The notes under the pieces: model-generated | Databases searched by the model: none | What the model was told of the DNA's origin: nothing | What the model saw: the letters and a program-made list of their open reading frames with translations, nothing else | Shown: positions 43,816 to 52,877 of the stretch, in pieces | How the letters are laid out: each line of letters begins with the position of its first letter | How positions within the stretch are numbered: the first letter of the stretch is position 1 | Made by a program: the position numbers and the translations under genes | Source of the DNA: Sphingomonas aerophila | Lineage (GTDB): Bacteria; Pseudomonadota; Alphaproteobacteria; Sphingomonadales; Sphingomonadaceae | Direction of reading: 5' to 3' | NCBI RefSeq assembly: GCF_014199305.1 | Contig: NZ_JACIJK010000002.1 | Location: forward strand, 124,001 to 188,000 | Length of the DNA stretch: 64,000 bases

Positions 43816-45157
43816 TCGGGTCGCCCCGCCGGTTCGCAGACCCGTCCCGAACATCTCCCTCACCAATCGCTCCGGCGGTGCCGATGGACCGGTCGACCAG
43901 TCCGCTTCGGCTCATCCACCAGAACAGGGCAACGCCGGGCAACGCGATCGCGGTGGTCAGCAGATAGAAGTCGACATAGCCAAACCGCTCGATCAGCGCC
44001 CCCGCCGTGGTGCCGGTGACCACCCGGCCGACGATGCTTGCCGCGGCGGAGATCAGGGCGAACTGGGCAGCAGTGAAGCGCAGGTCGCAGAGCGCCGAGA
44101 AGTAGGCGATGACCACCACGCCACCAAAGCCGCTGGCGATGTTCTCAAACCCGATCGCGCCGGCCATGCCAATGTTGGAGTGGCCAGCCGCCGCCAGCCC
44201 GGCGAACGACAGGTTAGACACCGCCATCAGCACCAGCGCGAGCAGCACCGACCGCTTCATCCCGAAACGTGCATACAGCACGCCGCCAATGAAGATGCCG
44301 ATCAGGTACGCAATGAATCCGATGAACACGTCATAAAAGGCGATCTCGTCCCCGGTGAAGCCCAGGTCGTCGAACAACAGCCGGAACGTCAGGTTGGCAA
44401 GCGTATCGCCCACTTTGTGGATCAGGATAAAGGCGAGCACGATCCAGGCACCCTCACGGCTGAAAAACTGGACAAAGGGCCCCCACACCGCCGCGAGCGC
44501 TTCACCCACGCGACGCCGCGCCACGGGATCGCGGTGGCGAGCGGGCTCGCCCAGCACCAGCCCCGCCACCATCGCGGGCAAAGCAAAAGCGGCACAGGCA
44601 AGATAGGCCGCGCTCCAGCCGGCTCGCTCGGCCACGACCAGCGCCAGCGCGCCCGCGCCGGCCGAGCCGATGCGCCAGCCATATTGGCTCATGCCCGAGC
44701 CGACGCCGAGTTGGCGCGGCTCCAGTATCTCGATCCGATAGGCATCGATCACGATGTCATATGTTGCACCCGCCGCGCCAACCAGGATTGCGGCCGTTGC
44801 AGTCGCGCCAATGCTGGCCGCGGGATCGACCAGCGCCAAGTTCGCGACCGCGGCGATCACCAGCACGCCCGCCACCAGAAGCCAGGACACGCGCTGGCCA
44901 AGGTGCCCGATGATCGGCAGGCGCACGCCGTCGACCAGCCACGCCCATAGCCATTTCAAATTGTAGACCAGGAACGCCAGGCTGAACGCCGTGACCGTCT
45001 TCTTGTCGATGCCGCTCGCCGCCAAGCGGGTCGTCAGCGTGGCGCCGATCATCGCATAAGGAAAGCCGGAGGAGATGCCGAGCGCCAGCGCGGCCAGGGG
45101 CGCACGTTCCAGGTAAGGAGCGATCCCTCCCGCCCAGTTTCCCGCTGCTCGTGCCAT
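43808..45157 (-). CDS. MFS permease, AmpG-like
   Basis: The 449-residue inner-membrane protein has about 12-14 spans and the AmpG-family features LERAPLAALALGISSGFPYAMIG at the start, FLVYNLKWLWAWLVDGVRLP and GATYDIVIDAYRIE, where the acidic residues match AmpG. AmpG imports anhydromuropeptides for cell-wall recycling and can feed beta-lactamase induction. No ampD or nagZ is adjacent, so a different substrate within the PAT/AmpG family is possible. Confidence 0.82.
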   Translation of the reverse strand: MARAAGNWAGGIAPYLERAPLAALALGISSGFPYAMIGATLTTRLAASGIDKKTVTAFSLAFLVYNLKWLWAWLVDGVRLPIIGHLGQRVSWLLVAGVLVIAAVANLALVDPAASIGATATAAILVGAAGATYDIVIDAYRIEILEPRQLGVGSGMSQYGWRIGSAGAGALALVVAERAGWSAAYLACAAFALPAMVAGLVLGEPARHRDPVARRRVGEALAAVWGPFVQFFSREGAWIVLAFILIHKVGDTLANLTFRLLFDDLGFTGDEIAFYDVFIGFIAYLIGIFIGGVLYARFGMKRSVLLALVLMAVSNLSFAGLAAAGHSNIGMAGAIGFENIASGFGGVVVIAYFSALCDLRFTAAQFALISAAASIVGRVVTGTTAGALIERFGYVDFYLLTTAIALPGVALFWWMSRSGLVDRSIGTAGAIGEGDVRDGSANRRGDPIS

Positions 45158-45229
45158 TCTGCCTCCACCACCCGATCGGAGGCGACCCTAGCGGCAATTG
45201 CCGTGAACGACAGCCCCGGTCGGGGCGGA

Positions 45230-45661
45230 TCAGGCGTCGCGTTCGAACAGGCGGAAGCCGCCGGGCAGCTTCTTCACCGGCCGACCACCCCGTTTCGCTT
45301 CGATCGCCGCAATCGCATGAAGCAGGTCGCGTTGGGCATAGGGCTTCGCGAGCAGGCCATCGGCATAGATCGACGCATGGTCAGGAAAGTTGCCGGTCAC
45401 GAACAATACCGCCATTCCCCGGGCATGTGCGGCGCGGGCGACATCCACGCCTGACCCGTCCGCCAAATTAACGTCGACCAGCACCATGTCGACCTCCCCC
45501 TCACCCTCGATCACGCGCACTGCGTCCGCGACGCGGTCAACCGTTGCGACGATCTCAAAGCTGGCCTCGGAGAGGAAGTGTTCGTTGTCGAAAGCGACCA
45601 ACGGCTCATCCTCCACGACGAGGAGTCGCGCGATCTGCCGCTTTTTACGCGCGAAGATCAT
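45230..45661 (-). CDS. Single-domain response regulator
   Basis: The 143-residue protein is a lone receiver domain. The acidic pocket is E17/D18 with E19 (VVEDEP), the phosphoacceptor is D63 (MVLVDVNL), the switch Thr lies in LFVTGNF and the conserved Lys in LAKPY. There is no output domain, so it acts by protein contact or as a phosphate sink. Similar single receivers in sphingomonads act in the stress or motility networks. No histidine kinase is adjacent. Confidence 0.88.
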   Translation of the reverse strand: MIFARKKRQIARLLVVEDEPLVAFDNEHFLSEASFEIVATVDRVADAVRVIEGEGEVDMVLVDVNLADGSGVDVARAAHARGMAVLFVTGNFPDHASIYADGLLAKPYAQRDLLHAIAAIEAKRGGRPVKKLPGGFRLFERDA

Positions 45662-45781
45662 GAAAACGTCCGCCCTGCCCTGGCCGCCATGAGCGGCTGC
45701 CGTTTGTTCCTAACGTTTCGGAGCCGATCCAGACGCAAATTATTTGCACCCCGACCGGAGTTTCCGGGCTATGGCCGCCCC

Positions 45782-47248
45782 ATGTCGAGCCGCACCGCGC
45801 CCAACAGCGCCGAACCCGCCGACGCCGCACGCGCCACCCCCGCTGGCGAGCGTATCGCCAAGCTGCTTGCCCGCGCCGGCGTAGCCTCCCGCCGGGAGGT
45901 GGAGCGCATGATCGCGGAAGGTCGCGTAACCCTGAACGGCGAGCCCGTGGACACGCCCGCGACCGTTCTGCGGTCGCTTGCCGGGGTTGCCGTCGATGGC
46001 CAACTCGTGGCGGCGGCAGCGCCCGCCCGCTTGTTCCTGTACCACAAGCCGGTAGGGCTGCTGGTCACCGAGAATGATCCTCGCGGGCGGCCAACCATCT
46101 ATGACCGGCTTCCTGCCGACCTCCCCCGCGTCGTGCCGGTTGGCCGGCTCGACCTCAATACCGAAGGACTGCTGCTGCTCACCACCGACGGTGGGCTGAA
46201 GCGGGAATTGGAGTTGCCCGCTACTGGGGTGCCGCGCACCTATCGCGCCCGCGCCTATGGGCAGGTGAGCCAGGCAGCGCTTGAAGATTTGATCCACGGA
46301 ATTGAGATCGAGGGCGTGCGCTATGGCCAGATCGACGCAAACATGGAACGGCGCACCGGCGCTAACCAGTGGATCGAGCTGACCCTGACCGAGGGCAAGA
46401 ACCGGGAAGTCCGACGCGTTCTGGAGCATTTGGGGCTGCAGGTCGGACGATTGATCCGCACCCGCTACGGCCCATTCGTGCTCGGCGACCTGCCCGCCGG
46501 CGAATTGGGCGAGGTGCGCCAGCACGACCTTGTCGCCTTTCGTCAGGCACTCGCAGGTAAGCGCCCCCAGTTGACCGAGCCGATCGCGCCCGCAAACCTG
46601 AAGTCCGCGCGCCGTGAGCCGGAGCCCGACCAGCAGGAGGATCGCTCGGAAGCGCCCGGCCGGCGACCAACCGCGCGCACCCAGCGTTCGGCGGGCGCTA
46701 CCAGCAGCACTCGATCGCCAACCCGCGCGGCCCGTACGGACGACCGAGGGGCTGATCGGGCCAACACCGCACGCCGTCGCCCGGAGCAGCGCGCCACTGC
46801 CGAACAGCGACCGGATCGGCCGGCCTCGCGCACCCGGGCCGAAGCATCTTCGACAGGCCGCCCGGACCGTGAACGTTCGTCGTCTGCGGGGCAGCGACGT
46901 GGTGGCGATCGCGCTTACTTCGGCGGCGCTGCTGGACATCAAGGCCGACGCGAACGTGAGGAAACTCCTGACCGTCCGTCGCGCAATGACGGCGGCGGCT
47001 TCACGCGTGCAGCAGCGGCTCCCGGGAGGACCAATCGCACAGGCCAGCCTTCGCGCCCTGCGCGCGGCGGCGAGGATCGGCCTGCTCGCACCTCAACTCC
47101 CGGTCGCGCCGACCGCACGCTGCCGTCTACGCGTTCGCACGGCGCTGGAGAGAACCGTCCCGGCGCGTCAAAACCGCGCGGCACGCGCCCGGCGCGTCCT
47201 GACCACCCCCCCCGCCCTCCTCGCGGCGGCAAGCCACGGGGTCGCTAG
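45782..47248 (+). CDS. rluB: 23S rRNA pseudouridine synthase RluB-like, with long Arg-rich tail
   Basis: From ATG 45782 the 488-residue protein has an S4 RNA-binding domain (about 20-65, AKLLARAGVASRREVERMI) and the RsuA/RluB catalytic core (about 75-255) with the nucleophile Asp in GRLDLNTEGLLLL. The pseudouridylation target is likely U2605 of 23S rRNA. The last about 215 residues are low-complexity Arg, Pro, Gly, Ser and Thr, predicted disordered; such tails occur in several alphaproteobacterial RluB proteins. The upstream extension to 45578 overlaps the response regulator and is not used. Confidence 0.88.
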   Translation: MSSRTAPNSAEPADAARATPAGERIAKLLARAGVASRREVERMIAEGRVTLNGEPVDTPATVLRSLAGVAVDGQLVAAAAPARLFLYHKPVGLLVTENDPRGRPTIYDRLPADLPRVVPVGRLDLNTEGLLLLTTDGGLKRELELPATGVPRTYRARAYGQVSQAALEDLIHGIEIEGVRYGQIDANMERRTGANQWIELTLTEGKNREVRRVLEHLGLQVGRLIRTRYGPFVLGDLPAGELGEVRQHDLVAFRQALAGKRPQLTEPIAPANLKSARREPEPDQQEDRSEAPGRRPTARTQRSAGATSSTRSPTRAARTDDRGADRANTARRRPEQRATAEQRPDRPASRTRAEASSTGRPDRERSSSAGQRRGGDRAYFGGAAGHQGRREREETPDRPSRNDGGGFTRAAAAPGRTNRTGQPSRPARGGEDRPARTSTPGRADRTLPSTRSHGAGENRPGASKPRGTRPARPDHPPRPPRGGKPRGR

Positions 47249-47251
47249 CCC

Positions 47252-47788
47252 ATGCGTGTTATTGCCGGGCAATGGCGCGGGCGTCCGCTGGTCGCGCCGC
47301 GTGGCGATGCGACCCGTCCCACCGCCGATCGTACGCGAGAGGCATTGTTTTCGATGCTTGCCAGTCGCCTCGGCAGTTTCGAGGGGCTGGCCGTAGCTGA
47401 TCTGTTTGCGGGCTCGGGCGCGCTTGGGATCGAGGCCCTGTCGCGTGGTGCGGCCTCGTGCCTGTTCGTTGAGCAGGACCGCGCCGCGCTGGACGCTCTA
47501 CGCGCCAACCTGGCGACCTTTGGCGTGCGTGGCGATGTACGGGCCGGATCGGTGCTGGCGCTGGGGCCCGCCCCGCAGCCGCTCGACCTGCTGATGATGG
47601 ATCCACCTTACGGCACTAGCGCCGGCGCGGTGGCGCTCGACAAGCTTTCTCGGCTGGGCTGGACCGGCCCCGCTACCTGGATCAGCATCGAAACCGCACG
47701 CGACGAGGCAGTCACGGCGGCGGGGTTCGCGGTCGATGCCGAGCGCGTCCATGGCAAGGCGCGCCTGACCCTTCTCAGGGCCGCCTGA
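47252..47788 (+). CDS. rsmD: 16S rRNA (guanine-966-N2)-methyltransferase RsmD
   Basis: RsmD methylates G966 of 16S rRNA in the assembled 30S subunit. The 178-residue Rossmann-fold protein has the SAM loop DLFAGSGALGIEALSRGA (50-67) and catalytic DPPY (117-120). N-terminal MRVIAGQWRGRPL and RPTADRTREALF are typical of the family. It follows rluB by three bases, making a two-gene rRNA-modification unit. Confidence 0.95.
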   Translation: MRVIAGQWRGRPLVAPRGDATRPTADRTREALFSMLASRLGSFEGLAVADLFAGSGALGIEALSRGAASCLFVEQDRAALDALRANLATFGVRGDVRAGSVLALGPAPQPLDLLMMDPPYGTSAGAVALDKLSRLGWTGPATWISIETARDEAVTAAGFAVDAERVHGKARLTLLRAA

Positions 47789-47852
47789 GAACGGTCACAA
47801 TTTTCCGGCCGGCTGACACAATCGAGATACAATTCGGTTCTAAGGATCACTT

Positions 47853-47941
47853 GTCGCTGTCCTCCCCCCTGTGACAGCGACGGGCGCTTACAGCGTCTTC
47901 CCCGAACTACGGGGCGGTCCGTCTGGGCCGCCCCGCCCTTT
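47853..47941 (+). ncRNA. Candidate small RNA or structured uvrD leader
   Basis: GTCGCTGTC (47853-47861) pairs with GACAGCGAC (47873-47881) around a C-rich loop with six consecutive C. Next is a short CGCT/AGCG hairpin. Then CCCCG (47900-47904) can pair with CGGGG (47910-47914), or GGGGCGG (47911-47917) with CCGCCCC (47928-47934), followed by GCCCTTTC. The last two options exclude each other. A TACAAT (47828-47833) could be a -10 element, but no good -35 was found. Confidence 0.4.
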
Positions 47942-47983
47942 CGACGGTTGCCCCAGGCGCTCGCGTTCCCTACCTGTTCGACG

Positions 47984-50305
47984 GTGAACGACAGCCAGAT
48001 CTCGACCGGGCAGCTCGCCGACCCGCCATACCTCCGGAACCTCAATCCGCCGCAGCGCGAAGCCGTGCTGACGACAGAGGGGCCTGTGCTGATGCTGGCC
48101 GGAGCGGGCACGGGCAAGACGGCAGCGCTGACTGCCCGGCTCGCTCACCTGCTGTACACGCGCAAGGCGTGGCCGTCCGAGATCCTGGCCGTGACCTTCA
48201 CCAACAAGGCGGCGCGTGAGATGAAGGAGCGCGTCGGCCGGCTGGTTGGCGAGGCGGTCGAGGGCATGCCCTGGCTTGGCACCTTCCATGCGATCGGGGC
48301 CAAGATGCTGCGCCGCCACGCGGAACTGGTCGGGCTGCAGTCCAATTTCACCATCCTCGACACAGACGACCAACTCCGCCTGCTGAAGCAGCTGATCGTC
48401 GCGGCGGATCTGGACGAGAAGCGCTTTCCCGCGCGCAGCCTCGCCGGGCTGATCGACGAATGGAAGAACAAGGGCCTGTCGCCGCGCGACATCGATGCGG
48501 GGGAGAGCGAGCGCTACGCGAACGGGCGTGGCGGCGAGCTGTATGAGCAGTACCAGGCACGGCTGAAAGCAGTGAACGCCTGCGACTTCGGCGACCTGCT
48601 GCTGCACATGCTGGTTATCCTGAAGACCCACCGCGAGGTCCTGGAGCACTATCAACAGCGCTTTCGCTATATCATGGTGGACGAATACCAGGACACCAAC
48701 GCCGTCCAGTATCTGTGGCTGAGGCTGCTGGCGCAGGAGCGCAAGAACATCGCGTGCGTCGGCGACGATGATCAATCTATTTATTCCTGGCGTGGCGCTC
48801 AGGTGGAGAACATTCTTAGGTTTGAGAAGGACTTTCCTGGCGCAGCTGTGATCCGGCTTGAACAGAATTACCGGTCCACGCCGCACATCCTGGCTGCTGC
48901 CGGGGGCGTGATAGCCAACAACTCGGGGCGGCTCGGCAAGCAGCTGTGGACCGAACTCGACGTGGGTGAAAAGGTTCGGGTGCTCGGCGTCTGGGACGGG
49001 CCGGAGGAAGCTCGCCGGGTCGGCGACGAGATTGAGACATGCCAGCGCGCGGGAACCTCGCTTGCCGACGTGGCCATCCTTGTTCGCGCGTCGCACCAGA
49101 CCCGCGAGTTCGAGGACCGCTTCATCGCGATCGGACTGCCGTACAAGATCGTGGGCGGCTTCCGTTTCTATGAGCGCGCGGAAATCCGGGATGCGCTCGC
49201 CTATCTGCGGGTGGTAAACCAGCCGGCCGACGACCTCGCGTTCGAACGGATCGTCAATGTTCCCAAGCGCGGCCTGGGTGACAAGGCGATGGCGCGGCTT
49301 CATCAGCTTGCCCGGCGGACCAATACACCGCTGACCACCGCGGCGGCGCGCATCCTCGACACCGATGAACTGACCCCGCAGGCGCGTCGCGCGCTCGGCA
49401 ACCTGATCGGCGACATTGCCCGCTGGCGCGACCGCGCGCGCGAACTGCCGCACCCGGAGCTCGCCCGACAGTTGCTGGACGAAAGCGGCTACACGGCCAT
49501 GTGGCAGGCCGAGAAGTCGGCCGAAGCGGCAGGGCGGCTCGAGAATTTGTCCGAGCTCGTTCGCGCGATGGAGGAGTATGAGTCGCTCGGCGCCTTCCTT
49601 GAGCATGTCAGCCTGGTGATGGACAATGAGGGCGGCCCGGAGCAGCCGCAGGTCACCATTATGACGATCCACGCCGCCAAGGGCCTGGAGTTCGACACCG
49701 TGTTCCTGGCCGGCTGGGAGGAAGGACTGTTCCCCTCGCAACGCGCGCTCGACGAGGGCGGCACCCGCAGCCTCGAGGAGGAGCGCCGTTTGGCCTATGT
49801 GGCGATCACGCGGGCACGTCGGCGGGCGATCATTCTCCACGCGGCCAACCGTCGCATCTATGGCCAATGGACGAGCTCAATTCCGTCACGCTTCGTGAAC
49901 GAGTTGCCGGCCGAACACATCGACTCCGAAACCACGATGACGGGCGGCGCCAGCCTGTGGCAGGCGAACTGGTCAGAACAGGCCGATCCGTTTGCCGATG
50001 TCGCGCGCGGCACTGGCCGTGGGCCAGGCTGGCAACGAGCCGCTGGGACGCTGGATGCCAAGAAGCCCGGCGGCGATTGGGGGCAGCGGACCTTTTCCAC
50101 CGCGCCAACCCGTGTCGCGGAAAGTCGCGGCCCCGCCGTCAGCCTCGGCAACAAGGGTCGCAGCGACCTCAGCGTTGGCCAGCGCGTCTTTCATCAAAAG
50201 TTCGGCTATGGCGACATTGCCGCCATCGAGGGCAACAAGCTCGAAATCGACTTCGAACAAGCCGGCCGCAAGCGTGTGATGGACAGTTTCGTCACCATTG
50301 GATGA
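47984..50305 (+). CDS. uvrD: ATP-dependent DNA helicase UvrD/PcrA
   Basis: UvrD unwinds DNA in excision and mismatch repair and clears stalled forks. From GTG 47984 the 773-residue SF1A helicase has a Q-motif (LNPPQREAV), Walker A AGAGTGKT (39-46), Walker B in VDEYQDTN, the GDDDQSIYSWRGA motif, TIHAAKGLEFD and VAITRAR. The C-terminal part (about 720-770) has the Tudor-like RVFHQKFGYGDIAAIEGNKLEIDF found in PcrA/UvrD. The frame opens earlier with TTG 47948, but GTG 47984 looks better. A structured region precedes it. Confidence 0.94.
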   Translation: MNDSQISTGQLADPPYLRNLNPPQREAVLTTEGPVLMLAGAGTGKTAALTARLAHLLYTRKAWPSEILAVTFTNKAAREMKERVGRLVGEAVEGMPWLGTFHAIGAKMLRRHAELVGLQSNFTILDTDDQLRLLKQLIVAADLDEKRFPARSLAGLIDEWKNKGLSPRDIDAGESERYANGRGGELYEQYQARLKAVNACDFGDLLLHMLVILKTHREVLEHYQQRFRYIMVDEYQDTNAVQYLWLRLLAQERKNIACVGDDDQSIYSWRGAQVENILRFEKDFPGAAVIRLEQNYRSTPHILAAAGGVIANNSGRLGKQLWTELDVGEKVRVLGVWDGPEEARRVGDEIETCQRAGTSLADVAILVRASHQTREFEDRFIAIGLPYKIVGGFRFYERAEIRDALAYLRVVNQPADDLAFERIVNVPKRGLGDKAMARLHQLARRTNTPLTTAAARILDTDELTPQARRALGNLIGDIARWRDRARELPHPELARQLLDESGYTAMWQAEKSAEAAGRLENLSELVRAMEEYESLGAFLEHVSLVMDNEGGPEQPQVTIMTIHAAKGLEFDTVFLAGWEEGLFPSQRALDEGGTRSLEEERRLAYVAITRARRRAIILHAANRRIYGQWTSSIPSRFVNELPAEHIDSETTMTGGASLWQANWSEQADPFADVARGTGRGPGWQRAAGTLDAKKPGGDWGQRTFSTAPTRVAESRGPAVSLGNKGRSDLSVGQRVFHQKFGYGDIAAIEGNKLEIDFEQAGRKRVMDSFVTIG

Positions 50306-50329
50306 TGACGCCACGGGCCGGGTTGCGGT

Positions 50330-50803
50330 CTATTTCGCGTTCAGCGTGTCCAGGTAGCGATCGACCAAGGCGCATCCGTCATCGGTCAGTTGCACCATTG
50401 TCCGGCGGCGATCCTCGCCTGCTTCGCGCCGCGACACCAGCTTCAGCCGTTCAAGCTCTACGATCGCGCGCTGGGCGGTTGTGGTCGGCACCGGCGACAT
50501 CGAACAGACTTGCTTCGTCGATAGTGCCTCACCCGCGGCCTCCGCCACATACAGCCCGATCAGTATGTCGAAGCCTGGCTCACCAAGCAGGCTTGGGGGA
50601 AAGATGCTCGCACGCTTCTTGCGCACGTCAATCATCAACCGCGCCAGCTCGACCTTGTCCTTCGGGATCTCGTTTGACGTGACAGACGCGGAAGGAGGCC
50701 GTTCCAGATCCAGTTCATGCTTCCAACGCGTCAGCACGCCGACCAAGTCAGTGAGCAGATGCTGGGTCACTCCAACACCTTCGGTTCGACCAATCACGTT
50801 CAC
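50330..50803 (-). CDS. MarR-type winged-helix regulator
   Basis: From GTG 50803 (with GAGGGG five bases upstream; GTG 50824 is an alternative) the protein has 157 residues. The C-terminal part is a winged helix: LSTKQVCSMSPVPTTTAQRAIVELERLKLV is the recognition region and REAGEDRRRTMVQLTDDG the wing, as in MarR. The first 60 residues are unusual and not assigned. It converges on uvrD. Targets are unknown; it may be paired with the divergently oriented Crp/Fnr regulator. Confidence 0.78.
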   Translation of the reverse strand: MNVIGRTEGVGVTQHLLTDLVGVLTRWKHELDLERPPSASVTSNEIPKDKVELARLMIDVRKKRASIFPPSLLGEPGFDILIGLYVAEAAGEALSTKQVCSMSPVPTTTAQRAIVELERLKLVSRREAGEDRRRTMVQLTDDGCALVDRYLDTLNAK

Positions 50804-51007
50804 GCCGGCCCCTCTTTTCTGCACCTCCGATTAAGATGCGTTGTTCTGAAGAGGCTGGAAACGCTTTGTCCGGTATCCGACGCCGTCTGACCCCTTTGGC
50901 ATCAGGCCTAGCCGGGGCATTCAAATCATTTCTGTCCGGTATCGGACCGAAAGTGGCGCAAACCCGTTCGTGGTGTACGTGCGCCTGCCTTCCGAACAGG
51001 GCCTTAG

Positions 51008-51715
51008 ATGACGGATCTGCACAGAAATAAGTTGCTGACAGCACTGAGCGAAGCCGACCGGCGGTTGATCGCTGACAATGGGACCTATTGTGAGGTCCCG
51101 ATCGGAAGCCGGCTGTGGTCGCCATTCGAAGACCGCAAGCAGGTCTACTTCCCACTTTCGGGACTGCTCTCCATCACCCTTGAGCGGGAATCCAGCCTGA
51201 CCGAAGTCGCGATCATCGGCACCGACGGCTTCTGCGGTGGCCATGCCTTGTGCGAAGGCGTCGTTCTTCCGTTCACGGCCCTAGTCCAGATCAGCCCGCT
51301 CCACGCATGGAGCATGTCGGCGGAACTCCTCCGCACGCTGACGATACGGAGCATGACCCTGCAGCAGGCTCTGCTACGTTACACGTTTGATCTGATCGTG
51401 CAGATCTCCGAAACCGCATACGCCAATGCGCGTCAGACTGTTGAACAACGTACTGCCCGCTGGCTGCTGTTGTGCTGCGATCGTCTGGAACGGGACAGCA
51501 TCGACGTGACTCATGACCTGCTCGCCATGATGGTCGCAGCGCAGCGGACCGGAGTGACCGCCGCCATTCACCTGCTGGAAGAGAAGGGCGCCATCCGATC
51601 GCGTCGTGGGACAGTTATCATGCGCGACCGCGCCGTGCTGGAGGGCATCGCTGGCGCCGGCTACTCCCGCCCACGGGCCGCGTTCGACTACGGATCGAGC
51701 GCCGACGCGGAATGA
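51008..51715 (+). CDS. Crp/Fnr-family transcriptional regulator
   Basis: The 235-residue protein has an N-terminal cyclic-nucleotide-binding-like barrel (about 10-130, GSRLWSPFEDRKQVYFPLSGLLSI) and a C-terminal helix-turn-helix (about 170-215) in DLLAMMVAAQRTGVTAAIHLLEEKGAI. It lacks the Fnr Cys cluster and the exact cAMP-contact residues, so the signal is unknown. Similar proteins in sphingomonads are annotated simply as Crp/Fnr. It converges on the GH43 gene. Confidence 0.85.
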   Translation: MTDLHRNKLLTALSEADRRLIADNGTYCEVPIGSRLWSPFEDRKQVYFPLSGLLSITLERESSLTEVAIIGTDGFCGGHALCEGVVLPFTALVQISPLHAWSMSAELLRTLTIRSMTLQQALLRYTFDLIVQISETAYANARQTVEQRTARWLLLCCDRLERDSIDVTHDLLAMMVAAQRTGVTAAIHLLEEKGAIRSRRGTVIMRDRAVLEGIAGAGYSRPRAAFDYGSSADAE

Positions 51716-51719
51716 GGCG

Positions 51720-52718
51720 CTACGGCGTCATCGTTACCGGCCGGATCGTCCCATCCGGATTGAAGAACATCCTGTCCACCGCCAGCACGCGGTGATCGCC
51801 GGCGCGGTCGTCGATCGGCCTGCGGTGATAAGCGATCCACCAGCGGTCGGACCCTGGCTCCTTGACCACCGAATGATGTCCGGCACCACGGGCGATCCGC
51901 TCGTCCTGCTGCAGGATGATGCCTCGCGGCGTGAACGGGCCGAGCACGGTTGGACCGGTGGCATAGGCGACGCGGTAATCGGACCCGGTCCATTCGCCTT
52001 CCGACCACATCAGGTAATAGGTCCCGTTCCGCTTCACGACGAAGCTGCCTTCGACATATCCGGGCGGGGTCAGTTCCTTGAAGATCGATCCATCGGGGAA
52101 GTGCTCGACCGATCGAAGGTCCGGAGACAAGCGCACCACGTTCAGGTGCCGCCATCCACCATAGAACAGGTACACGCGCCCATCGTCGTCGCGGAATGCC
52201 ATGGGATCGATAGGCTGCGCACCGTTCTCCACCGTCCCGATCAAAGGGCGCCCGATCGCGTCGCGGAAAGGGCCACCCGGCCGATTGCTGACCGCCACGC
52301 CAATGCCGCCCGTCTCGCCCGGGTGCACATCATTTGCACCGAAGAACATGTAGTAGCGTCCATTCGCAGCAATGACCGAGGGCGCCCAAAGGGCGTACGC
52401 TGCCCAACTAATCGACCCGGTATCGATAATCCGCGGATGCTTGGTCCAGTGCTTGAGGTCCGGAGACGAGAAAGCATCCATATAGGTCTGGGTCAGAAAT
52501 GCCGGACGGATGTCCGGCTTGGCACGCATCGCTTCCTGAGCGGCCGACAGCCTCGGGGCTGGTGCGTTCGCCGGCGCTTCGGAGGTGGTCGGGTAGATCC
52601 AGTACTGGCCGCCAAACCGATGGATCTCCGGGTCAGCATACCAGCCCTTCGTGACCGGGCCGGCAACCGCTACCCCCGCTGACATCAGCGCCAGCGTCGT
52701 CACAATCAGTTTGCGCAC
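51720..52718 (-). CDS. Secreted glycoside hydrolase family 43 protein
   Basis: From GTG 52718, with GGAGAAGG about 5-12 bases upstream, the 332-residue protein has a signal peptide (VRKLIVTTLALMSAGVAVAG) and the five-bladed propeller signature WYADPEIHRFGGQYWIYPTTS with the catalytic-base Asp. Further blade motifs are YALWAPSVIAANGRYYMFFG, IDPMAFRDDDGRVYLFYGG and PGYVEGSFVVKRNGTYYLMWSEG with the proton-donor Glu. Likely substrates are arabinose- or xylose-containing glycans. The long upstream extension to 52826 is rejected. Confidence 0.87.
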   Translation of the reverse strand: MRKLIVTTLALMSAGVAVAGPVTKGWYADPEIHRFGGQYWIYPTTSEAPANAPAPRLSAAQEAMRAKPDIRPAFLTQTYMDAFSSPDLKHWTKHPRIIDTGSISWAAYALWAPSVIAANGRYYMFFGANDVHPGETGGIGVAVSNRPGGPFRDAIGRPLIGTVENGAQPIDPMAFRDDDGRVYLFYGGWRHLNVVRLSPDLRSVEHFPDGSIFKELTPPGYVEGSFVVKRNGTYYLMWSEGEWTGSDYRVAYATGPTVLGPFTPRGIILQQDERIARGAGHHSVVKEPGSDRWWIAYHRRPIDDRAGDHRVLAVDRMFFNPDGTIRPVTMTP

Positions 52719-52806
52719 TCGCCTTCTCCGTTCTGGAAAGGGGCATGCCCGGCTGTCCCAGCCTGGGCAATAGCTGCGCTTGAACGACCTGCAACGCGGT
52801 TGGTCA

Positions 52807-52831
52807 GGAACGATACACTTGCGCAACCGTA
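52807..52831 (+). promoter_or_regulatory. EcfG-like promoter, one mismatch, before the glycine-zipper gene
   Basis: GGAAC (52807-52811), 16 bases, then CGTA (52828-52831), against the consensus CGTT. It lies 46 bases before the start. It is a weaker match than the other two in the window. Confidence 0.35.
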
Positions 52832-52877
52832 TCGGTTGGCGTCGCCCGCCTCGGGCCAGCCAAGAGGAACATCCACT

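Noticed and set aside
45740-46942. 400-codon minus-strand frame opposite rluB
   Set aside because: Antisense shadow; the plus-strand S4 and catalytic motifs are clear.
47888-49867. 659-codon open frame on the minus strand opposite uvrD
   Set aside because: It is the shadow of the well-supported uvrD gene. No motif or start context supports it.
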